DNA of 12,855 bases. Source: an uncultured Rikenella sp. Lineage in GTDB: Bacteria; Bacteroidota; Bacteroidia; Bacteroidales; Rikenellaceae. Each line of letters begins with the position of its first letter. Within the stretch, counting starts at the first letter, position 1. The stretch covers positions 1-12,855 of the forward strand of contig NZ_CAJTUJ010000049.1 in the NCBI RefSeq assembly GCF_910579375.1, given 5' to 3'. The translations under genes were made by a program, and so were the position numbers. The notes beneath the pieces are model-generated. The model was not told where the DNA came from and searched no databases. It worked only from the letters and a program-made list of their open reading frames with translations. Shown in pieces: positions 1 through 7,522 of the stretch.

Positions 1-50
1 TACCCTCCCGATAAGGTGCAAATAAACGAACAAATAAAAACAGGAAATTG

Positions 51-1412
51 ATGGAATTGAATCGTTTGACCGCCATATCGCCCGTAGACGGTCGTTACCG
101 CGGGAAAGTCGAAGCATTGGGTCGTTATTTTTCCGAATACGCCCTGATCCGCTATCGCGTGCAAGTCGAGATCGAATATTTTATCGCCCTGTGCGAGCTG
201 CCCCTGGCCCAGCTCGCCGGGTTCGACAAAGGGCAGTACGGAGCCCTGCGGCGGATTTACGAAGACTTCAGCCTGAGCGACGCCCAGCGCGTGAAAGAGA
301 TCGAGCAGACCACCAACCACGACGTGAAAGCCGTCGAATACTTCATCAAAGAGAAGATGGACGCCCTGGGACTCGGCGATGAGCGGGAATTCGTGCACTT
401 CGGCCTGACCTCTCAGGACATCAACAACACCGCTACCCCGTACAGCTTAAAGGCAGCGATGAGCGATGTCTATTATCCCGCCTTGGGCGAACTCATCGGC
501 AAACTCTCGACCCTGGCAGACGAGTGGAGCGACGTGCCGCTGCTGGCCCACACCCATGGGCAGCCCGCCTCGCCGACCGTGCTGGGAAAAGAGATCCGCG
601 TCTTCGTCGAACGGCTCGAAAAGCAGCGCGACATGCTCCAGACCGTGCCCTATCCCGCCAAGTTCGGAGGCGCCACCGGGAACTTCAACGCCCACTCCGT
701 CGCCTATCCCGAAGTCGACTGGGTATCCTTCGCCAACCGCTTCGTGAACGGGACACTGGGGCTCGACCGGTCGCAGTACACCACCCAGATCGAACACTAC
801 GACAACCTCGCCGCCATTTTCGACGGCCTGAAACGCATCAACACCATCCTGATCGACCTCGCGCGCGACATGTGGACCTACATCTCGATGGAGTACTTCA
901 AACAGCGCATCAAGGCAGGCGAAGTGGGCTCCTCGGCCATGCCCCACAAGGTCAACCCCATCGATTTCGAGAACGCCGAAGGAAATTTAGGCCTCGCGAA
1001 CGCCCTTTTCGAACATTTGGCAGCAAAATTGCCGGTATCCAGATTGCAGCGCGACCTGACCGACTCCACCGTGCTGCGGAACATCGGCGTGCCCGTGGCC
1101 CATACCCTGATCGCCGTGGCCTCGCTGGTCAAAGGGCTCGGCAAGCTGATCATCAACCGCGACGCCATCGACCGCGACCTGGAAGCCAACTGGGCCGTGG
1201 TGGCCGAAGGGATCCAGACCATCCTGCGGCGCGAGAAATACCCCAATCCGTATGAGGCCTTGAAAGCGCTCACACGGACGAACAAAGGGATCACCCAGGC
1301 CGATATAACGGCCTTTATCGACGGACTCGACGTGACAGAGGCCGTGAAAAACGAACTGCGGGCTTTGACCCCCCACACCTATATCGGGATTTTTGCCCGA
1401 ACCAAAGCGTAG
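51..1412 (+). CDS. purB: Adenylosuccinate lyase
   Basis: Cytosolic purine-biosynthesis enzyme. It cleaves SAICAR to AICAR plus fumarate, and adenylosuccinate to AMP plus fumarate. The 453-residue protein begins MELNRLTAISPVDGRY, the usual opening of the E. coli-type PurB subgroup, and is normal in length. The fumarase/aspartase-superfamily signature SSAMPHKVNP covers residues 294-303; the catalytic serine lies in this flexible loop. HTHGQP has the catalytic-acid histidine at about residue 169, and TSQDINNT is also present. I chose the ATG at 51 over the in-frame TTG at 48 because an AGGA at 42-45 sits five bases before the ATG. Only 50 bases lie upstream, so no promoter can be judged. The rubredoxin gene follows after 36 bases on the same strand and may share the transcript. 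Identification is firm. Confidence 0.97.
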   Translation: MELNRLTAISPVDGRYRGKVEALGRYFSEYALIRYRVQVEIEYFIALCELPLAQLAGFDKGQYGALRRIYEDFSLSDAQRVKEIEQTTNHDVKAVEYFIKEKMDALGLGDEREFVHFGLTSQDINNTATPYSLKAAMSDVYYPALGELIGKLSTLADEWSDVPLLAHTHGQPASPTVLGKEIRVFVERLEKQRDMLQTVPYPAKFGGATGNFNAHSVAYPEVDWVSFANRFVNGTLGLDRSQYTTQIEHYDNLAAIFDGLKRINTILIDLARDMWTYISMEYFKQRIKAGEVGSSAMPHKVNPIDFENAEGNLGLANALFEHLAAKLPVSRLQRDLTDSTVLRNIGVPVAHTLIAVASLVKGLGKLIINRDAIDRDLEANWAVVAEGIQTILRREKYPNPYEALKALTRTNKGITQADITAFIDGLDVTEAVKNELRALTPHTYIGIFARTKA

Positions 1413-1448
1413 ACCATTTATTTTATTCACATTTAAATCTTTACAATT

Positions 1449-1613
1449 ATGGACAGCTACAAATGCGACGTATGCGAATGGGTTTACAACCCCGAAGAAG
1501 GCTACCCCGAAGGCGGGATCGCACCCGGCACCCCGTTCGAAGAGCTTCCCGACGACTTCGAATGTCCGATTTGCGGCGTAGGGAAAGATATGTTCAGCAA
1601 AGTCGAGAAGTAG
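1449..1613 (+). CDS. Rubredoxin, 54 residues
   Basis: Small one-electron carrier protein with a single iron held by four cysteines. The translation starts MDSYKCDVCEWVYNPEEG and ends with a CPICG knuckle. The four ligands are C6, C9, C39 and C42, in the canonical CxxC...CPxCG layout, and the length of 54 is typical of single-domain rubredoxins. The first knuckle reads CDVCEW rather than the common CxxCGY. It follows purB by 36 bases on the same strand. Upstream sequence is AT-rich with no Shine-Dalgarno, which is normal for Bacteroidetes. In anaerobes rubredoxins pass electrons to peroxide- or superoxide-detoxifying enzymes; the partner here is not visible in the window. The family call is very secure; the physiological role is inferred. 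Confidence 0.95.
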   Translation: MDSYKCDVCEWVYNPEEGYPEGGIAPGTPFEELPDDFECPICGVGKDMFSKVEK

Positions 1614-1671
1614 TGCTCGGAAGACCCGGTCGTCGGCCTTGCGTCCCTCGACCTCTCGGAACGACAGCGAC

Positions 1672-1699
1672 AAAGGGAGGCCGGATCGGGCTCCCTTTT
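1672..1699 (+). terminator. Probable intrinsic terminator after rubredoxin
   Basis: Arm AAAGGGAG (1672-1679) pairs with CTCCCTTT (1691-1698) around an 11-base loop, and the T-run is partly inside the stem. It lies about 60 bases after the rubredoxin stop and before the next promoter box. A second, smaller hairpin, GGCCC (1716-1720) with GGGCC (1724-1728) and then TTTT, follows and could act as a backup. The short free T-tract keeps confidence moderate. Confidence 0.55.
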
Positions 1700-1783
1700 C
1701 CGCTTTTTACGGAACGGCCCGAGGGGCCCCTTTTCGCCCCCTGAAGTTTCGGGCCGAATGCTAAAATTCAGGCCGGAACGTTA

Positions 1784-1791
1784 TATCTTTG
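1784..1791 (+). promoter_or_regulatory. Bacteroidetes-type -7 promoter box
   Basis: TATCTTTG matches the Bacteroidetes primary sigma factor -7 consensus TAnnTTTG. It lies 25 bases before the ATG of the DUF4834 gene and downstream of a terminator-like hairpin. I see no convincing TTTG -33 box at the usual 19-21 base spacing, so this rests on the -7 box and its position. Confidence 0.55.
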
Positions 1792-1816
1792 TATATCCAC
1801 CAACACGGAACACCCC

Positions 1817-2218
1817 ATGGAAACCTTCCTGACCGTCATACTCTTCATTTTTGTGGGCTTTTGGCTGCTCGGCCTGTTCGGGCGGTGGACGCTTCGGTGG
1901 TGGCTCGCCCGGAAACAGCGCGAATTCCAGCAGCAGTTCGGAGGCGCCGACACCGCGGGTGGCGGCACAGGGCGGAACTTCGGTTCGAAAGGCTCCTTCC
2001 GCGGCTTTTACGCCAACTTCGGCAACCCCTCCGCCCGCCAGCGCCGGCGCAGGAAAGAGGGAGAGGTGACCGTCACCCGAACCGCCATGCGGAGCGAGCG
2101 ACAGGTCGCCAAGAGCGTCGGTGAATACGTCGAATACGAAGAGGTCGAGAGCACCGTCTCGACCACCACCGTCGTCACCGACCGGCAGCCCGAACCCACG
2201 GACGGATCGGCGAACTGA
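1817..2218 (+). CDS. DUF4834-family small membrane protein
   Basis: A 133-residue protein of unknown function. One hydrophobic segment (about residues 4-22, TFLTVILFIFVGFWLLGLFG) is followed by a basic stretch (RWTLRWWLARKQR), which suggests an N-terminal anchor. Then comes a Gly/Arg-rich low-complexity region, and a C-terminal motif VGEYVEYEEVE at about residues 101-111. That layout (anchor, short basic linker, late acidic YV-[DE]-[FY]-EEV motif) is what I recognise as the Bacteroidetes DUF4834 family. The start is supported by the TATCTTTG box 25 bases upstream. The serine hydrolase gene follows after 62 bases on the same strand with no promoter box that I can see, so it may be co-transcribed. 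Family assignment is by pattern; no function can be given. Confidence 0.75.
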   Translation: METFLTVILFIFVGFWLLGLFGRWTLRWWLARKQREFQQQFGGADTAGGGTGRNFGSKGSFRGFYANFGNPSARQRRRRKEGEVTVTRTAMRSERQVAKSVGEYVEYEEVESTVSTTTVVTDRQPEPTDGSAN

Positions 2219-2280
2219 TCCCCCGCCCTGTCACGAGCCACACACTCCTCCGAAGACTTTCATCAACAACCAAACCGCAT

Positions 2281-4935
2281 ATGACCCATCTTCCTACCCG
2301 TTCCGGCCGACGCTGGGCCCTTTTGAGCCTCATCGCGCTGGGGACGTGGCAGACCGCGGCCGCACAGAAACAAGCGGCTGCCGACGGCAACATCGTTGCC
2401 ATCTTCGGACAACAGAAAATCGAAACCACCGACGAAGGCGAAGTCTTCCACCGATTTCGCGACGGCCTGCTACTGCCCGGCGGCGTGGGCGGCGGCACCC
2501 TCTACAACGGACAGGACATGATCGCCTGGCTCTACGCCACCGACCGCTTCCGCACCCCCGCGGCCGGCGACAGCATCGGATACGTCTATCCGACCCAGAG
2601 AGAGGCCGTCATGGCCTATCAGTCCAACGTCGAGCGCAAGACAGCGGCGAATCGGCACTCCATGGCCAATCGGCTTCCGGCATGGGTCTGGAGTCCGATC
2701 GCGGCCGACTCCACCGGCCGCTTCCGCAGCCCGCAGATGCGTTCGGCCTACCTCTATACCGCTTACGACAGCCCCGACAGCCGGATCGCCCTGCTGGAGA
2801 CCACCGGCGGCACGCGGACATACATCAACGGCGAACCGCACGAAGGGGATCACTACGACTTCGGTTATACCCTCACCCCGATTCGGCTGCGCGAGGGGCT
2901 CAATGAGTTTATTTATACCCCCGGCCGGTTCGGGCGCGTCGAGTCGAAACTCGTCGTGCCGAAGAAACCGGTGATGTTCACCCGGCGCGACATGACCCTG
3001 CCCGACCTGATCGAGGGAGAGAACGAGCCGAAGTGGGCCGCCGTGCGGGTCGTGAACGCCACCGAGAAGGCATTGCAGAAGCTCTCGATCCGGGCCACCT
3101 TGTTTGCACCGGACGGCGAACAGCTGGGCCAGCCGTTGGAGTACCGCACCGACGACGTGATGCCGCTGGCGGTGCGTAAGCTGAAATTCCGCCTGCCGGC
3201 CACCGGGAAACCCTTGCGGAACGGGCCCGTCGACGCCCGGCTGGAGCTCTTGCGCGACGGCGAACAGGTCGATACGATGACCATCGCCCTGCGGCAAGTC
3301 TCGCCGGCCATCCATCACGAGCGCACCTTCGTCAGCCGCATCGACGGCAGCGTGCAATATTACAGCGTGGCTCCCGCCCTGCGCACCGATCCGGGAGATA
3401 CCGCGGCGCGGGCCTTCGTGCTGACCGTGCACGGCGCTTCGGTCGAGGCGCGCAACCAGGCGCGGGCCTACAAACAGAAAGAGTGGGCCAACATCGTCGC
3501 ACCGACCAACCGGCGCCCCTTCGGCTTCAACTGGGAAGAGTGGGGGCGGATCGACGCCCTGGAGGTGCTCGCAGAGGCCCGGCGCATCTTTAAGACCGAC
3601 CCCTCGCGCATCTACCTGACCGGCCACTCGATGGGTGGCCACGGGACGTGGTACCTCGGGACGACCTATCCTTCCCTCTTTGCCGCCATTGCGCCGTGCG
3701 CAGGCTATCCCGACATCGCCGGTTACGGCAGCGGGCGCGGCGATGCGGCCCACCGGCGTTCGCCCCTCTTCGAACCTTTCGAACGGGCCGCTTCCGCCGG
3801 ACGGGTGATGACCCTCTCGCGGAACCTCAAGCAGTCGGGCGTCTACGTCCATCACGGGTCGGCCGACCGCGTCGTGCCGCCGGAACAGGCGCACATCATG
3901 CGCGAAGAGCTGGGACGGTTCCATACCGACTTCTGCTACCACGAATACCCCGGCGGCGAACACTGGTTCGGCGATGCCAGCGTGGACTGGCCGCCGCTCT
4001 TCGACTTCCTGTCGCGGCATACGATTCCGGCCGACAGTCTGGTGGACGAGATCGACTTCTATACCGCCTCGCCGGGCGTCTCGTCGCGCGACTACTGGCT
4101 CACCGTCGAACAGCAGGAGAGTCCGTACCGGTTCACCCGCGTGGAGGTGCGGCGCGAGGGAGATACCGCGATTCGGGTCAGTGCGGCCGAGAACGCAGCG
4201 CTGCTGACCTTCGACCTCCCGGCGCTCGGGATGAAGACCGAGCGGACGACGCTGGTTTTCGACGCCGACGGCCAGCAGCTCTCGGTGCCGACCTCGCGCC
4301 GGGCCGTCGTGGCTTATCGCGAAGGGCAGTGGCGCGTAGCCGACAGCGTCGACCGGCGGCAGAAATATGCCGGCCGGTACGGCGGCTTCAAACAGGCCTT
4401 CGATAACCGGATGGTCTTCGTCTACTCTACGGTCGGGACGCCCGAAGAGTGCGCCGGATGGCGTGCCAAAGCGCGGTTCGATGCCGAAACCTTCTACTAC
4501 CGCGGCAACGGATCGGTGGACGTCATTCCGGACTACGCATACGAGGTGGCCAAGTATCCCCACCGGAACGTCATCCTGTACGGGAATTACGACAACAACT
4601 ACGTCTGGTCGCGGCTGTTGAAAAACTGTCCGATCCAGGTGCGGAACGGCGGCATCTCGATGGGCGGACGATTGTACAAGGGGGATGACCTGGGAGCCTA
4701 TTTCGTCTATCCCCATCCGGACTATCCGGACGCCTTGATCGGCGTGGTGACGGCGACGGGTGTGCCGGGGATGCGGGCGACGATGCCCAATAACTACATC
4801 TCGGGGATTACCGGATTCCCGGATCTGATGGTCTTCCGGGCCGATATGCTGAAAAACGGCCTGGCAGCGGTCGAGACGGCCGGCTTCTTCGATAACGACT
4901 GGTTGCTGGATGGGAAAGACCTGATTACCAGATAG
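2281..4935 (+). CDS. Secreted prolyl-oligopeptidase-like serine hydrolase/esterase, three-domain
   Basis: An 884-residue exported alpha/beta hydrolase. Residues 1-28 form a signal peptide (basic start, LLSLIALG core, cleavage likely after TAAA before Q29). About residues 30-340 look like beta-sandwich domains, for example the segment TYINGEPHEGDHYDFGY. About residues 345-590 are the peptidase S9/esterase-like catalytic fold: nucleophile elbow GHSMGG with S450, likely acid D529 (HHGSADRVVP) and likely H561 (GGEHWFGD), in the correct order and spacing. About residues 590-884 form a further conserved-looking region (YRGNGSVDVIPD, NVILYGNYDNN, GVPGMR) that I cannot name. It could be a peptidase or a carbohydrate esterase; the GH27 gene just downstream makes a glycan-related role plausible. 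The substrate is unknown. Confidence 0.85.
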   Translation: MTHLPTRSGRRWALLSLIALGTWQTAAAQKQAAADGNIVAIFGQQKIETTDEGEVFHRFRDGLLLPGGVGGGTLYNGQDMIAWLYATDRFRTPAAGDSIGYVYPTQREAVMAYQSNVERKTAANRHSMANRLPAWVWSPIAADSTGRFRSPQMRSAYLYTAYDSPDSRIALLETTGGTRTYINGEPHEGDHYDFGYTLTPIRLREGLNEFIYTPGRFGRVESKLVVPKKPVMFTRRDMTLPDLIEGENEPKWAAVRVVNATEKALQKLSIRATLFAPDGEQLGQPLEYRTDDVMPLAVRKLKFRLPATGKPLRNGPVDARLELLRDGEQVDTMTIALRQVSPAIHHERTFVSRIDGSVQYYSVAPALRTDPGDTAARAFVLTVHGASVEARNQARAYKQKEWANIVAPTNRRPFGFNWEEWGRIDALEVLAEARRIFKTDPSRIYLTGHSMGGHGTWYLGTTYPSLFAAIAPCAGYPDIAGYGSGRGDAAHRRSPLFEPFERAASAGRVMTLSRNLKQSGVYVHHGSADRVVPPEQAHIMREELGRFHTDFCYHEYPGGEHWFGDASVDWPPLFDFLSRHTIPADSLVDEIDFYTASPGVSSRDYWLTVEQQESPYRFTRVEVRREGDTAIRVSAAENAALLTFDLPALGMKTERTTLVFDADGQQLSVPTSRRAVVAYREGQWRVADSVDRRQKYAGRYGGFKQAFDNRMVFVYSTVGTPEECAGWRAKARFDAETFYYRGNGSVDVIPDYAYEVAKYPHRNVILYGNYDNNYVWSRLLKNCPIQVRNGGISMGGRLYKGDDLGAYFVYPHPDYPDALIGVVTATGVPGMRATMPNNYISGITGFPDLMVFRADMLKNGLAAVETAGFFDNDWLLDGKDLITR

Positions 4936-4942
4936 TTTTTGC

Positions 4943-5016
4943 GGGTAAACGTATATGCGGCGGGCGCACGCTTCCAAAACCTTCGGAGCGTACGCCCGCC
5001 GCATATACGTTTACCC
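4943..5016. repeat. Long near-perfect inverted repeat (32-bp arms)
   Basis: Arms 4943-4974 and 4985-5016 pair with one mismatch (C4967 against A4992) and one G-T wobble (4973/4986), around a 10-base loop. The outer 24 base pairs are perfect, starting GGGTAAACGTATATGCGG. The repeat begins 7 bases after the hydrolase stop codon and ends 35 bases before the GH27 promoter box. No T-run follows on either strand, so it is not a classical intrinsic terminator. It could be a 3'-end stabilising hairpin, a factor-dependent terminator or a small palindromic element. Confidence 0.9.
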
Positions 5017-5051
5017 TAGAGATGCCGTGCCGCTGTGTCGCAGGAAATTGC

Positions 5052-5059
5052 TATCTTTG
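5052..5059 (+). promoter_or_regulatory. Bacteroidetes-type -7 promoter box for GH27 gene
   Basis: TATCTTTG matches TAnnTTTG and lies 32 bases before the ATG of the alpha-galactosidase, just beyond the long inverted repeat. This implies separate transcription of the GH27 gene. The -33 box is not clear at 19-21 base spacing. Confidence 0.55.
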
Positions 5060-5091
5060 GGTAAGAAATCTTTTTAAACCTGTACCTGATT

Positions 5092-6318
5092 ATGAAATTG
5101 AGACTTCGAATCGCGACGTTGCTCGCTCTGTTTTTGGTCGCTCCGGCGACCGTATCGGCCCAGCGCGAGACGACGCCGGTCGACACGCTGGCCCTGACGC
5201 CGCCGATGGGGTGGAACAGCTGGAACCAGTTCGAATGGGAGGTCAGCGACTCGCTGATTCGCGAGATCGCCGATGCCATGGTGGCGAACGGCATGCGCGA
5301 TGCCGGATACCGGTATATTATCATCGACGACTACTGGGTCGGCGGGCGCGACACCAAGAACCGCCTTTTTCCCGATCCGGAGCGTTTCCCGCACGGGATG
5401 AAGGCGCTGGCCGACTATGTGCACGGCAAGGGGCTGAAGTTGGGTATCTATTCCGACGCGGCCGAGCTGACCTGCGCGGGGGTGACGGGGAGCCTGGGCT
5501 TCGAGGAGATCGACGCGCAGACCTTTGCCGACTGGGGAATCGACTACCTGAAGTACGACTACTGCCATGCGCCGACGGATCGAACGACGGCCTTTACGCG
5601 CTACAAGAAGATGGGCGACGCGCTGAAGAAGACGGGCCGTCCGATCGTCTTCGCCGTTTGCGAGTGGGGCGGTCGGAGTCCGTGGTTGTGGGCCCGGGCG
5701 GCGGGAGGTCACCTTTGGCGGACGACCTACGATTCGCGCGACGGCTGGCGGTCGGGAGACGGCTTTCTGACGGGGATTATGGATATTTTCGACACGCAGG
5801 AGGGGCTCGAGCCCTATGCCGGGCCGGGGGGCTGGAACGATCCCGACCTGCTGATGGTGGGGCTCTACGGCAAGGGGAAATCGTCGTCGCCGGACGCCCG
5901 CTTCCCGGGGTGTACGGACGAGGAGTACAAGACGCATTTCGCCTTGTGGTGCATGCTGGCGGCTCCGCTGATCGTGAATAACGACCTGCGCGATATGTCG
6001 GACTTCACGCGCGGGCTGCTGACGAACCGGCACCTGATTGCGGTGGATCAGGATTCGCTGGGGCGGCAGGGATATACCTTTATGCGTTCGGGCGAGTTGC
6101 AGTATCTGCGCAAGGAGCTGAAGGACGGGGTGGCGATCTGCGTCTTCAACCGGTCGGATGCGTCGGCTTCGTTTGTGTTCGATCCGGTGCGGGACGCGGA
6201 CATTCTCTATCCGGCGACGGTGACGAATGCGTGGACGGGGCGGATGTCTAAGAAGGGGATTGTACGGGGTACGCTGCCTGCGCACGGCTGCGAGGTGTAT
6301 ATCTACAAGCGGAAGTAG
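5092..6318 (+). CDS. GH27 alpha-galactosidase, exported
   Basis: A 408-residue glycoside hydrolase family 27 enzyme, expected to release terminal alpha-linked galactose with retention of configuration. The signal peptide covers residues 1-23 (LLALFLVAPATVSA, then Q24). The catalytic (beta/alpha)8 barrel opens with TPPMGWNSWNQFEW. The active-site strand is IIIDDYW, the nucleophile is D156 in YLKYDYCH, and the acid/base is D214 in WRTTYDSRDGW. CEWGG has E191, the residue that favours galactose over N-acetylgalactosamine in this family. The segment LAAPLIVNNDLRDM is also typical of the family. The C-terminal roughly 90 residues form the usual beta domain. Length is normal. With the upstream serine hydrolase it suggests attack on a galactose-decorated, possibly acylated glycan, though no SusC/SusD pair is in view. 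Confidence 0.95.
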   Translation: MKLRLRIATLLALFLVAPATVSAQRETTPVDTLALTPPMGWNSWNQFEWEVSDSLIREIADAMVANGMRDAGYRYIIIDDYWVGGRDTKNRLFPDPERFPHGMKALADYVHGKGLKLGIYSDAAELTCAGVTGSLGFEEIDAQTFADWGIDYLKYDYCHAPTDRTTAFTRYKKMGDALKKTGRPIVFAVCEWGGRSPWLWARAAGGHLWRTTYDSRDGWRSGDGFLTGIMDIFDTQEGLEPYAGPGGWNDPDLLMVGLYGKGKSSSPDARFPGCTDEEYKTHFALWCMLAAPLIVNNDLRDMSDFTRGLLTNRHLIAVDQDSLGRQGYTFMRSGELQYLRKELKDGVAICVFNRSDASASFVFDPVRDADILYPATVTNAWTGRMSKKGIVRGTLPAHGCEVYIYKRK

Positions 6319-6345
6319 TTCTTCTGTAGAGGAGATTTTTATTCG

Positions 6346-6393
6346 CTCCCGGTCAGGTCTTCCTTTTGGAGGGTACCTGACCGGGAGTTTTTT
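6346..6393 (+). terminator. Strong intrinsic terminator of the GH27 gene
   Basis: CTCCCGGTCAGGT (6346-6358) pairs perfectly over 13 bp with 6375-6387 and is followed by six T's (6388-6393). The loop can itself form CTTCC/GGAGG with a TTTT tip. It lies 27 bases past the GH27 stop and separates it from the convergent ABC gene ending at 6403. The T-run is on the + side only, so it works for the GH27 transcript. Confidence 0.93.
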
Positions 6394-6402
6394 GCGGTCG
6401 AA

Positions 6403-7068
6403 CTAATCGTTGATATATCCCATTGCCGCCAACTTCTTGTCGGAAAAGGATATTTCCGAAACATACCCGTCTTTCAGGAAACAGATGCGATCGCTGATTT
6501 GGAGCACATCCCGATAGAGATGATCTGTGATGATAAATCCCTTGCCGCCGTGTCTGATTTCATCCCGAATCAACGCTTTCAACGTCGCAATATGCAACGG
6601 CATCAACTGAGAAAATGGCTCGTCCAGCAGGCAGATCGCCGATGGCGACCGAACCATCAAATACGCTTCTATCAAACGTCTCTCTCCCCCCGAGAGGTGC
6701 TTGATCCGAGCGTCTGCGCAATGGGCCAGGTCGGGAAAATCGGCCGCAAAGGAGGCCAGATCTACCTGGTAATCGGCAAAAACCCGACGCACGGATAAAT
6801 GTCCCGGGACAAAATGGAATTGCGGAAGATAACGCACTGACTCCGGGTGCTCGAAGACCCTTTCGAAGGATTGCCCGTCCCATCTGACGTGCCGGAATGT
6901 TCCTCGTCGAGTTCCGTAAAGCATTTGCAAAAGAGTCGATTTCCCGCTGCCGTTCAACCCGAGCAGGGCAACCACTTCGCCTGTACGCACCTGCAAATAG
7001 GCGTGTTCTAAAATCGTCCGGTCGCCGATCTGCATCCGGGCGCTGTCTATCTCCAAAAGGTGTCCCAT
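6403..7068 (-). CDS. ABC transporter ATP-binding protein
   Basis: A 221-residue single nucleotide-binding domain, expected on the inner face of the cytoplasmic membrane. All core motifs are present: Walker A GLNGSGKST (37-45), Q-loop Q83 in YLPQF, signature LSGGE (125-129), Walker B ICLLDE with catalytic E150, and switch H183 in ITDH. The Q-loop-to-signature helical region is short (about 40 residues), as in compact importer or lipoprotein-type ATPases. Its start overlaps the end of the upstream mini membrane protein gene by 22 bases, so translation is probably coupled. GC content is visibly lower than in the flanking enzymes. No normal-sized permease is nearby, and I cannot name the substrate. 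Confidence 0.92.
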   Translation of the reverse strand: MGHLLEIDSARMQIGDRTILEHAYLQVRTGEVVALLGLNGSGKSTLLQMLYGTRRGTFRHVRWDGQSFERVFEHPESVRYLPQFHFVPGHLSVRRVFADYQVDLASFAADFPDLAHCADARIKHLSGGERRLIEAYLMVRSPSAICLLDEPFSQLMPLHIATLKALIRDEIRHGGKGFIITDHLYRDVLQISDRICFLKDGYVSEISFSDKKLAAMGYIND

Positions 7069-7376
7069 TCCGGCAGTAAATTAGCGGCGATCAATAACAA
7101 GACAAAGACGAAGAGGTCGCAAAATTCGTAAAAGGCCCACAGCTTCAGCTTGGACAATCCCAGATTGTAATAGTAGTAGTATTCTCGCTGTTTGAGGCGA
7201 TTCACGATATAGTAAACGATTGCGGCCGTCAGGAGTTTGAAATAGAGTAAGGGAGTCAGAATACCGCTTCCCCATCTGTAAAACAACCACCCGCAGCACA
7301 CGCTGATACAGCTGCCGGTAAAATAGAATGATCGGAGGAAGGTGTAGTATATTTTCAACCGGTGGAGAAGGGGCAT
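7047..7376 (-). CDS. Small polytopic membrane protein paired with the ABC ATPase
   Basis: A 109-residue hydrophobic protein with no recognised function. Segments at about residues 12-33, 37-58 and 82-101 could span the membrane. A motif KQREYYYYYNLGLSKLKLW sits between the second and third. I start it at the ATG at 7376. The reading frame stays open upstream into the tRNA gene at 7523-7594, but a start there would place the N-terminus across the terminator and into the tRNA, which is not credible. It overlaps the ATPase gene by 22 bases, so the two products are likely partners. It is far smaller than usual ABC permeases and may work as an oligomer, an accessory subunit, or with a permease encoded elsewhere. 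That it is a real gene is fairly sure; the role is inferred from context. Confidence 0.75.
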   Translation of the reverse strand: MPLLHRLKIYYTFLRSFYFTGSCISVCCGWLFYRWGSGILTPLLYFKLLTAAIVYYIVNRLKQREYYYYYNLGLSKLKLWAFYEFCDLFVFVLLLIAANLLPEWDTFWR

Positions 7377-7428
7377 ACGAACTGTTGTTTGAAACAGAGG
7401 TTTTTGTCCTGATGATAACTGGATCTTA

Positions 7429-7465
7429 TCGGAGCCGCGATATCGGCATCCGGGACAGGCTCCGA
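7429..7465. other. Hairpin in the ABC-gene leader
   Basis: TCGGAGCC (7429-7436) pairs perfectly with GGCTCCGA (7458-7465) around a 21-base loop. It lies between the tRNA terminator and the start of the mini membrane protein gene, in what would be that gene's leader on the - strand. No T-run follows on either strand. A leader structure is possible; function is unknown. Confidence 0.5.
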
Positions 7466-7489
7466 GGCTTCGTGAAGACCTTCTCCCAT

Positions 7490-7518
7490 AAAAGAAAAGA
7501 CGCCCGAATCGAGCGTCT
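7490..7518 (-). terminator. Intrinsic terminator after tRNA-Arg
   Basis: On the - strand AGACGCTC pairs with GGGCGTCT (seven Watson-Crick pairs plus one G-T) around the loop GATTC, followed by TTTTCTTTT. It begins four bases beyond the tRNA 3' end. It closes the fabH/tRNA transcript and separates it from the ABC pair. Confidence 0.92.
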
Positions 7519-7522
7519 ATCG

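Noticed and set aside
2470..5004. 844-codon open frame on the - strand
   Set aside because: It lies wholly opposite the hydrolase gene, whose + strand product has a signal peptide and full catalytic triad. The antisense translation is Arg/Gly/His-rich with no domain, a common by-product of high-GC codon use. Its 5' end falls inside the long inverted repeat.
4943..5016. Classical Rho-independent terminator
   Set aside because: The stem is very long, but no T-run follows on either strand; the only T-run (4936-4940) precedes the stem on the + strand.
5074..6285. 403-codon - strand frame opposite the GH27 gene
   Set aside because: It is an antisense shadow; the + strand GH27 has complete active-site motifs and a signal peptide.
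7355..7489. 44-codon - strand frame (MGEGLHEASEPVPDADIAAP...)
   Set aside because: Its ATG directly abuts the tRNA terminator T-run, it overlaps the mini membrane protein start in another frame, and no ribosome site or homology is recognised. It cannot be fully excluded as a leader peptide.
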